Assembly (NCBI GenBank): GCA_030248295.1
Contig: JASANH010001223.1
Span: 1 to 64,000, forward strand
DNA length: 64,000 bases
Direction of reading: 5' to 3'
DNA from: Mesodorylaimus sp. YZB2_4
Taxonomy: Eukaryota; Nematoda; Enoplea; Dorylaimida; Dorylaimidae
Part shown: piece by piece, positions 55,227 to 64,000 of the stretch
Numbering within the stretch: the stretch's first letter is position 1
Layout: each line of letters starts with the position of its first letter
The notes under the pieces: model-generated
The model's database searches: none
Told to the model about the DNA's origin: nothing
The model's input: the letters and a program-made list of their open reading frames with translations, nothing else
Program-made: the position numbers and the translations under genes

Positions 55227-58200
55227 TCAATGCTTCAATGCTAATCTCAAATTAGAAGCATAGGCGGCCGTGTTCAGAATGACACCACTTTGAGATCCCA
55301 TCGACGAGCCGCCACACGACGACGCGCAACTGCCGCTCATTCTGCCCAATTTTGTGGATGCATTTGGTTGAATATTTGGTACAATATTGGTCATATTTGG
55401 TAAGAAATTAAAATTAACGTTGATAGTTACCGGGTGCGTGATGGAGGACAGAGCGGCGGCGGTCATTTGTTGGACGAGCGGATTGGAGGCAGCTCCGGGC
55501 ACACCCCCATTTTCACCACTGCATAATAAGACGCTGGTGTTGAAAGATGCGTCTAGCACTTGGCTGTTCACAGTCAGCGGTACGTAGAATAAGCCGACGG
55601 GATGAAGGGCGAAGATGGGAACTGGAAAGCCACTATTTCCGGAAGGTAATGGCGGGGAGTGCAGTCCTGGTGGGGACTCCATGGCGAACGAGTTGACACT
55701 GCTGCCCGGACTCGATGGGTATTGGCTGGTTGTGGTGGCATTGCTGCTCGTACTTCTGCTCCCGATCGATGAGGCGGCAGTCAGCAAACCGGATCGGCTG
55801 TTGCAATCGGCCGCAGTACTCCCCAAGGGCAGGCCACCGCATATCTTTTGATCAGGCGTGGCATTGGAGAACTTTTGTTGGAGAAACATGGACGGCATGG
55901 ACGAATGTGGGAGGTGGACAGTGGACGACTGCTGATTGGCTGGTTCCACTTTGGTGGTGTATTTGGGCATGGTAGTTTGGATAAGGGAAAATGGTTCTTT
56001 AGTTTCCAGGATATCCCTCAGTTGGCTGCCGTGGTGCAGCATGTCGCCGCTGCTGATACTACTGCTAGATGGCATTTCGGAATTGGATGCTTGTTGGCTG
56101 AGAGGATAGCGCGATGGGGTGGCCGATGTGCGGGGTCTCTTCATGGACATGTTCAACGGCTCGTCGGATTCGTCTTGTTTGTCGTGACCATCTGACATGC
56201 TTGGTGGCTGGTTCATGTTTGGAGTGGGATGCTGACATTCTGGTAACAAAGAAGAATGTTAGCTGGATGGCAATGGCGGGCCGGCGGCAAGTTATTGGTG
56301 CCTCTGGTCATATAGTGGTTGGGGCAGTCTGCAATGGGCGCGGCTAGAAGCACCGTTTGTTGGGGGCGAATCACAGACCAGGTTGACTGGCCATTGCTAC
56401 CCTAATGGTAAGGTTTTTGATGTTTTGCAATAGCTCCACCAGTTGTGCCGCCAAAATACAGTATATTGACTCACTGTCGGACATAATGTGTTACAAAACC
56501 CCCACAGAGATGCATCCATCAAAGCACGCTTACCCCCCTGCCCTACGCAGCAGCCAACATTCTCGGTGATCTTACCATAATCGGACAGACGTCCGAAATA
56601 TTCTCTAAGATGATAGAGCAGTCGTGTCTTCATTTGGTCATTTACTGATAATCCTTCAGCCCCGGCCAAGAAACGTAGCGTTTCTGCAATGCAGTCGAAA
56701 AACCCTTGTCGATAGCGCTCTCCATACGTGCGCATTGACGACTGCTGATTCTGGTTTGAAAGTGGGTTTCCTGAAAAGAAAACATCTTTGGCTAAATGCA
56801 TAATCCTTCCCTCATCTTGCGGACTAAGCGGCGAGGAGATGTGGGGGTCCGAAGTCTCCGGGACAAAAAACTTCGACTGGAGCAAAAAAAGTCTCGCGGC
56901 TATTCCTGTAACCAATCCTGATGGGCCTGGGAGGGAGGTACTGTAGGTAGAAGAGGCAGCAGGGGTTGATGTTTCCTAGCCAGGGGGGAGTATCGACTAC
57001 TCTCTTTACCACGCATTAAACGTCAATTGGAGTGGTTGGCGTGTCTTAGACAGGGGTATCGATCTCCTAGCAGCCAGGAATGCTGACACAAGCATACTGT
57101 ACTTACGAGTAAAAGATGCATTGGCCATATCTTCATCAGTGCCCACATTTTTATCCAACATGATTTCTTCTTGAAGTTCCATTTGCTCTAAAAAATTTCA
57201 TATTTAAGAAGCCTTATCAGTGATATCTGCGAGTGCCATGACCTAGCAGGGACGAGTGTCACATTAGCTGGACAGAAAGGAATAGTGATATTGATACTGT
57301 GAATTTCTCGTGAACGTTTTTGCGCACTGGGGACTTAAGGACTGGTCAAAGAAGAGAAAGTTAATCGACAGTAATTGCATGATTAATGGTGTCAGCGCTG
57401 ATTACATGTGATATCACTGATGACAGTTCTTTGTTAGCACTGGGATTTCCTGGCGCCAGTTCCATGCCAGTGATCGATTTGTGAGGGTGCTCGATTGTCA
57501 TCACTCTGACTAGGGGACCTATTTGACTGTCCCTCTCAGTATCTCCTCTCGTGAGTCAAAACAGCGATGGGGATTGTCGCTGTTGAGTTATAATGGAATT
57601 TGTGATAGTGATATTATCAGGGACAAGTGGTGATCACCTTCATGGACACTGATGCGATAGATGTCATCACTCGATGATAATAGTTATCACTGATACTGAA
57701 AACATTGATTTTTTCTTATCAGCGATAAGCAAAAGTCATTGATATGATTGCCATGAATCCGGAATTTCCAAGAATGCAAGCTATATCTGAAAAGTGAGAC
57801 CAGAGATAGCTCTGCGCACGGTATACTGTACAGCACTCAGTGGTTTCGAGTCATTGCTCGTCGACTCGTAATCGTCTTCAGTGGACCGATAGTTCGGCCC
57901 CGTTATAGTCATCGCCCCCTGGCCGGTGCCATTTCCTGTTGCGCATGCATCGGCGCCTGATACGGCCTGTGTGTCCTATCAGTGTACTGGGTCCGTGAGA
58001 ATGACCCTATTGGACGAAGAGGATATCGAGAACTAAGTTTGTCGCGCGCCAGTGGTGCCAGCGCGAAGGCCGATGGCGTCAACGTCGGAGACGGTCTCTG
58101 CCATCCTACGCGGCTCGGCCAATGAACCAGTCGTGCACGTCCGAGCCAACCGGCTGCCTGACACCCGAGTCATTTAGGTCAATGGGATGGCAAAATTAGG

Positions 58201-60377
58201 GATGGCCTTGGTGAAGGGAGGAGGACACCCTATTCCACACGTAACGGAATTTCAAAAACAAAAAATACAGGACACGCGCGCGGATCGACTCACCTCGTTT
58301 CTGTTGTCTTCGTTCCAGTTCGATGTGTTTCATGTAACGTATAGCCATCTCAATTATTTCCGTCTTCTCGATACGCCCACGACCCTAAACGATGACTATT
58401 TGGTCAGGCCTAAGACAAAGACAACCTAATTCTTTGCTTGTTTTTCTCCTAGTGTTGCCTTTCTCCAAGTTTTTCTGTTAGCCGTGCTCCTTCGTTGCCG
58501 AAGAGGTCATAATAGCATGCTATAATGATAAATAATTTAAAATACTTTAGATTAGTCTGTAAAGTGAGACCCAACAAAAAATGCTTGAACGCAAGGCCAA
58601 CAAAAAAACACACTGGAGAACCAGGGACCATTTTTGTGGCCAGCATTGCTATGGGTCTGACAAGTTTGACTACCAATTTTTCATGCGCGATCCTAGTGTG
58701 AGCCCTTGTGACATGAAGATCTATGCTCCAGGATTGCATCCTGAATGGACTGACGAACCATAAGGTCCTTGTGTCGCACTCCAAGTTCCATTAGAGCTCC
58801 TCAACTTACCTTCTTTAGGTAAGCGGACGGAATGAGTTTACTCAGGTTGGTCAAACAGTTGTTCATGCGATCTCGACGACGTTTTTCGATTATTCGATGC
58901 GAAGTTGGGTCCTGAAACATGAAAGTATTGGACAGGTGGGATAACGTTATGCAGTCCAACTGAGAGGCTGGTGAGAGACACGGATTTTCTGGTAAAATAA
59001 TACAGGGAGTAAAATCACCCAATCAAAAAGTCGAGCGCCTTTTGTCACATCAAGCCTCCACCAAAAAATCTCCTTCATCCATTCCCAACCTTACAAAGAC
59101 ACCTGCAATCTAAGCAGGACAACTCGGCAGTATCAGCCCCAGATCGGAACCCTTTCCACCGCTCGAGCAGGCCTCAGAGTGGCAAGCATGTTGTTTGTGA
59201 TTCCGAGAAAGGGCATTTTTGCAGACAACCTCGGCGCGTCGGGAATTCGTCTACGAAACGAGGATTCTCCGACGTCCAAGGTTTCGTCTGTCGTCTGCCT
59301 CAAGTTCAAGGCGAGTCTGTCTACCATGCAAACCAGCTACAGTATACGCCCGTCCGTGTAGCCTTGACTGGCCGAGGTCACACGCCTTGTGCATTCATAA
59401 ATCTAAAACTGGACCATAAACGGACACTAAAAGGTCATCCCTTGTGGTTTCATATTTTCAAAAACCAAGGCCATAAGTTAAAATGGAAATTGAAAAAGTG
59501 ACTAGAAGTGAGTAAATCGTTGCCGGAAACCAATTAGCCTTTTAAAAGTGTAAAATAGGAATTTGGGCTTAAAAATAAGTGTAAGCGAGAAAAACAAGGA
59601 TTCAAGGACGTTGTCTGCAGAAATGGGAAAGTGGAACACTTGTCTTCACCATCTTACCCGATGTACTTTGTTGCCTTGGCTTTTCTTCATCATAAGCTTC
59701 TGGTGGCTCATCAAGTGGTCGTGCGGGTGGTCGTAGCCATCGAATGAGGTGGACTGAGGTGACGAGTCCCTCGTGTCCATGTCAGCACATGCCTGCATTA
59801 GGCTGCCCGACATCAGACTGTGGCAGTTGGAATTGGCATCGATAAGACCACTGCTGCTGATGACATAGCTGAAATGATGTGGGATGACTGAGGTAGTCTC
59901 GGGGTTGCAGTGCCTTCGCATCACTTTTCTTTATCTTACGCTGCGAAATGGTGTCAGTACTGCAGGCAACTTGCAGCATTTTGATGTTTTTTCAACTTTA
60001 GTTGATGCCATTTAAATAGTGGAATCAATCTAAAAGCTAACTGAAAATCACTGGCTTTAATCAGGGTCCTATCAGGAGTGACGAAGATGAGTGGCTGCAG
60101 TGGATGCAGTCACGAGGTGATTTGGAGATAAGCCACAGGATACAGGAGGTGATAAAATTATGATCCAAAGCATGCTAGCCTTGCAATGCACTCACCTCGA
60201 GCTGGACGCGGCATCCGACTGCCCACCATCGGTGCTGGAAGCCATGGCGCTGACCACTGACGATTCCCTTTGCAACATGTTCATATCGGCCCAGGGCGGA
60301 GCACTGGACGTGGCCCTGACGACCATGGCGGAGGCTGCAGAAGCGTCGCAGAGCACGGAGTCCATCAAGGACATCAT
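55227..60377 (-). CDS. cwo: Clockwork orange-type bHLH-Orange transcriptional repressor
   Basis: Seven exons (60377-60196, 59868-59658, 58911-58810, 58384-58294, 57187-57107, 56770-56576, 56239-55227) have AG/GT borders and keep phase. The total is 1875 bases, 624 residues plus stop. Exons 3 and 4 encode the bHLH at about residues 132-190: [20 protein letters not shown], then [20 protein letters not shown]. Exon 6 encodes the Orange domain at about 238-285 ([17 protein letters not shown]). The Ser/Pro-rich tail has PLNMS at 315-319, close to the CtBP-binding PxDLS. In insects Cwo binds CACGTG E-boxes and represses CLK-CYC targets of the circadian clock. Start: the first of two adjacent ATGs; the frame stays open upstream to 60593, so a longer N-terminus is possible. 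Drosophila Cwo is slightly longer. Confidence 0.93.
56835..57060 (-). mobile_element. SINE-like repeat, family A, copy 6, inside a cwo intron
   Basis: CCGAAGTCTCCGGGAC, AAAGTCTCGCGGCTAT and GGGGAGTATCGACTACTC are family A blocks. A roughly 35-base insertion separates the middle blocks. The repeat fills most of the 336-base intron between the Orange exon and the one before it. Confidence 0.65.
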
Positions 60378-60710
60378 GGTCTTATCACTGCTCGTATGCA
60401 AATATGGGAAGGGAGGAGCAGAGTTGACTCGACCGAGGCAGGTGCGGCAATGAAAAAGTGCACCCTTCTCAAATTCTATTTGCACCTGGGCATTGCGTAA
60501 TAACCGGGCCAATGCTCCCCTCCCACCATCGGTGTCCTTGTACGGACGTGCTATCACTGGCACGCCCGTTGTCCAATAATCGAGGTTACTCACACCGGTT
60601 TTCGCGCCTCGTCTCCGCGCCCGGGGCAGTCGACGGGCAGGTGGCAGTGCGCGCTGTACTCATTCCATCCAATGGGTTTAATGTACTCGTGTATACGTTT
60701 TCGGGGAAGG

Positions 60711-60716
60711 CACGTG
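60711..60716. promoter_or_regulatory. CACGTG E-box upstream of cwo
   Basis: A perfect palindromic E-box lies 334 bases upstream of the cwo ATG, in a GC-rich likely promoter region (60590-60790). In insects cwo is a CLK-CYC target and feeds back on itself through such sites. Function here is inferred. Confidence 0.5.
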
Positions 60717-60789
60717 CCGCGGGCTTCAACCTTCGTGTTCACCCTGGCCAACCCGCGACACATTTCCTCCCTCTGACCCTCACATGACA

Positions 60790-62270
60790 CCGACCATCAC
60801 GAGAGCATTACAATCGACACCCGCCTATTATGGACACGGACACCAGTGAAAGTCAACACGCCATCATACTTTATCGTACATGGCACGCATGCGCCACCTG
60901 GGGACCCGATGCATTGCTTCTGGAGAGTACATGCCATACTCATGCTTGATCCGCATTGTCTTCAGATTCGGTAAGCCAATGGGAGCCCTGCCCTTCTCAA
61001 ATTCTTATTCGCACCCAATTTTCCTTTTCGGCAATTCACAGTGGGGAGATTTCTAAAATCTCATACAATTTGATTCAACATTTATCATTGATGACTTTCA
61101 CTCTGATTTGCTCCTTTTTTCTAAACCCCAATCTTCAGATAAGCGCCGGCAGATTTCTTGACAGAGATAACCGGATCGCCCCCCCCCCCCAAACTATGGG
61201 CTTACGATTACGATGACATAGCACAGGTCCGATCCGATTTCTTCCCAGAAATCTAGTCTGAAGGATCAGGTAACCCGCTGAAAAACTTTAATTTCACACC
61301 CCTTCAAGCATATTTTTTGAAACCCATAGGCCTTGACATCATCGAATCGAAAAAAAATCCGGCTTAAGTCCTAAGCAGAGATGACGATAGTGGCCAGAGA
61401 TATCCTTGATACTATACAGCACATCTCACACACAAGCTGAATCTCGGAAATTATTGTTTTTCTGAATATAATGCATGCAAAAACATTTTTAACAATTTCA
61501 AAATTTTCTAACAGTCAAGCTAAAAAGAAATGAAAGGATAAAGGAACAGAATCTTTTTAGTTTAAAGCTAGGAGTCACATTTGCCATGTTTAATTATTTT
61601 TGTGGGTCTACCTATTTTTCTTATACGCGGTCCAGCGGTCCGTCTCAGGCAAAGAGGGCGCATCCAAAAAGGGCGCATGGGTAAAAAAGGCGCAAGTGAA
61701 TACCCAACAAATATTTTTTTTAAAACAAAGCTATGTCGAAGAAATACATGAGCGTATACGCGGATTCGAAATGGATCACACTAAATTCAATGTGGCATCA
61801 AATACGCATTGTCAATTGAACTAAATAATTCACTCATCTCAAAAATTGTAGTTATGAGCAAGACCCCTAAAATAATCAATCTGATTTCTGTTATCATAGT
61901 CGGCAAAGATACCTTGAATTCGCTCAGCACATTCTCGCTTTAGTGGAATTTCTGGTGGCCTTAAAACTGGAGCCCAACAAACTGCTCATGATGCAATGGA
62001 ATTCTCATCTGAAAATGATGCAGTCGATAAATCGTCATCTGAAAGTGGAAGTAGAGACAAAGTCGAGGAAGTTCGAGCGCCGCCAACCTACAAAGCAATA
62101 AACAAGATCCGTTCACGGTGGATTCGCCGTTGCTTTCAACAATCAACTTATAGCCATCTATCAATTTGTCACCATCAACTCATCTAAATTTGCCAAAGGC
62201 CACTCGCGGAAATAGTCCCGCAATGGCTTGAGAGGTAACATCGAGCAATGTGGAAGAACAGAAGCCTCTC
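60790..62270. other. Gene-poor stretch upstream of cwo
   Basis: No gene is supported. CCCTTCTCAAATTCT at 60463 recurs at 60991. A run of 12 C sits at 61179-61190. AGGGCGCATGG repeats near 61646-61680 also occur near 28362. Confidence 0.45.
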
Positions 62271-62273
62271 AGG

Positions 62274-63662
62274 TAGCGTTTAATACAGTTTTGGAAAAAA
62301 GATTCAGTTTCAGTTAAGTTAACTGAATCTTTGAATAGATTCAGTTTCAGTTACAGTTAACTATATCTCAAAAAATTCAGTCAACTGAATTTAACTGAAT
62401 GATTCAGTTTTTCCTTAAAAAGCATTTCGCACCTAGATATGAAAACTTGACGAGAACAATTCCCACTTTTCTTCAGTCAAATAACTGCTCTTCCGAATTT
62501 AAGACTTCAAACAGCTCAGAAGGCGCAGTAAAGACCAAAGTCAACACCAGAGGGTGCTTTGAGAGCACAGCGATGCATGTCCATGTACGACGACCATGTC
62601 TCAACAGTCCACCCACCAACAAATCCGCAGACAGACCAAGTACCTGAACCTTGTAACTGTTTTAATTCTAATGCCATAGCTCATGATTGTAATTTCTTTT
62701 GGTCCGAAAGAAAGCTCTGCGCAAAATATTTAGCTCGTTTGGGCAACTACTCAGCAGAGGTCAGCGGCCGGCCGGTCCTGCAAATTTTTGGAAACATTTT
62801 CGCTTCGTCGGGTCTTTTGTGCAAAACAATTCAGAACCAGAAGCCTGGAAGACGGAACCAAAGCCGATACCTGAACTGCGGGTTTAGAAGAACCCTGCGA
62901 GTGTTTGTCAACTTTCTGACGCCTCGCAACGCACGAATTTAAGAAACCCGCAAGATTTTAGGAGCTGACCGCTGCTGACCAGCTGGCCATTAGGGCCAGA
63001 TATTTTCAGTATATAGCCTTCTTCCACACCAGGAACTCGGAAATTATCGAATAAGCATGTCAAGTTCAACTCACTGGCAGGCAAAGCTCTCTAAGATCAA
63101 GAAGATGTAACTTTAAAATGTTTGTAATAAAATGATTGAAATTGAAGAAACCTTTTTTCTTATACTGTAGGTGCTTCTATTTTATTTCAATCATACCGAC
63201 TGCTTTTCAACTTGGACCTCGCCTAGCTTATAACTCTGTCACTCGGCGCTAGCCTGCAGGAAATGATGAAGCACTTCAATATTCGTGAAGATTTTGCAAC
63301 ATCTCTCCACATTTGGACCAAATTTCGAGTGGATCGATTTCTTTTACGATAACTAGCGTTTTAAGGATAACAAATACAAATACACCTCCAACTCGCGATA
63401 AAGATGATTCGAACCAGCAATTCGTCTAGCTGCGTTTCGTTTCTCTCTGAGATCTGCGCGAACATCCGCAAGCAGATTACTAATTTTCAAAAGCGTAGTA
63501 ACTCGAAAACTGAACTTTACTGATTCTAAAAAGAATCGGTTACAGTTAAATTCAGTTTTGGCGAGGAGATTCAGTTTCAGTTTCAGTTACACTTAACTGA
63601 ATTAAAAAGAGTCATTTAACTGATAGATCCAGTTTCAGTTTCAGTTAACAGTAACAACGCTA
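62274..63662. mobile_element. Non-autonomous hAT-like element, 1389 bp
   Basis: The ends TAGCGTT and AACGCTA form an inverted repeat that fits the hAT end rule YARNG. The flanking 8 bases are CTCTCAGG at the left and CTCTCAAG at the right, a target-site duplication with one change. Both subterminal zones (62300-62410 and 63500-63650) are dense in TTCAGTTTCAGTTAA and its complement, as expected for transposase-binding repeats. The middle holds no transposase. It does hold a diverged copy of the palindromic repeat family from 8338-9177 (62880-63060). Confidence 0.85.
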
Positions 63663-63670
63663 CTCTCAAG

Positions 63671-64000
63671 CCAAAAATTCGTCAGTCGATCGCAACAAAG
63701 ACGGACATGTTTTTGGAGTCCTCGATAGAAACTCGTGAGTCGCAAAAGCAGGTGCTAAAAAAGCAGTTGGAGGCTGCATCAACAACTGTAGCAGTCAATG
63801 CGCGGTTAACCGAATTTTTAGACAACGAGCGGATAACTCGATACAGTGCAAGCTTTTTATCAGTAGCATAATCCAAATATACTCTATTGTTAATCTGCAA
63901 CAGTACCAGAGGCATCCAAGCAAGAACAAGTCCAAGTGAATAAAGATACAGATTACAGACACTTTTCGTTAAATCGACGGAATTTGAATTGGATGAACCT
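63671..64000. other. Window end, nothing assigned
   Basis: A 77-codon minus-strand open frame (63682-63915) has no recognisable motif. No repeat or RNA gene was seen. Confidence 0.4.

Noticed and set aside
55615-56195. Plus-strand frames over the last cwo exon
   Set aside because: They are antisense to a well-supported coding exon.
60192-60593. Cwo start further upstream than 60377
   Set aside because: The frame is open to 60593, but the upstream part has a weak coding look and a splice-acceptor-like CATACGAGCAG lies just before the chosen ATG pair. The longer start remains possible and is noted in the cwo entry.

Overview
The window comes from an animal genome. Several loci have spliced genes with short GT..AG introns, and the two best-resolved genes are animal genes. 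One is a clockwork-orange (cwo)-type bHLH-Orange repressor and the other an FBXW5-type WD-repeat protein. Cwo, TATA-box promoters, BEL/Pao and Gypsy retroelements, FLYWCH-MULE transposons and tRNA-derived SINEs together suggest an arthropod or another ecdysozoan. This is inference; no species can be named from the sequence alone.

Layout. Positions 1-7865 hold a BEL/Pao LTR retrotransposon on the minus strand (gag, protease, RT, RNase H, integrase, plus a damaged envelope-like tail). It sits inside an L1-like LINE that continues at 7866-8275. Next come a 47-bp fold-back and a large palindromic repeat (8191-9177). A degraded FLYWCH/MULE transposase (10379-11776) lies between two oppositely oriented CTGGCGAT-type repeat clusters. 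An LTR-gag remnant (12400-14504), a broken unrecognised host gene (14695-15414) and a Gypsy pol-LTR-gag arrangement (15947-18530) follow. A satellite of about 215 bp per unit occupies 18540-20350.

Positions 20355-31700 are gene-poor. They contain two damaged M60-like (enhancin/TCAF-type) metallopeptidase fragments, SINEs, small candidate secreted-peptide genes (two with TATA boxes), a LINE fragment and a second MULE-like fragment with a SWIM motif. FBXW5 occupies 31818-36209 on the plus strand. Its introns are packed with TGATAAG/CTTATCA motifs and palindromes. Two related minus-strand genes follow at 37406-39190 and 41657-42205. They look like protein tyrosine phosphatase-fold proteins without the catalytic arginine; the first is disrupted.

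Positions 42354-55226 are mostly repeats: a solo LTR, MITEs, a 2.6-kb element with 342-bp inverted arms, perfect hairpins and an L1-like LINE. The cwo gene is complete at 55227-60377 on the minus strand, in seven exons that keep frame throughout (624 residues). It has a CACGTG E-box upstream and a SINE filling one intron. The window ends with a 1.39-kb non-autonomous hAT-like element (62274-63662) that shows an 8-bp target-site duplication.

The host genes do not form an operon or pathway. The window is best read as a few host genes surrounded by nested mobile DNA of many classes.
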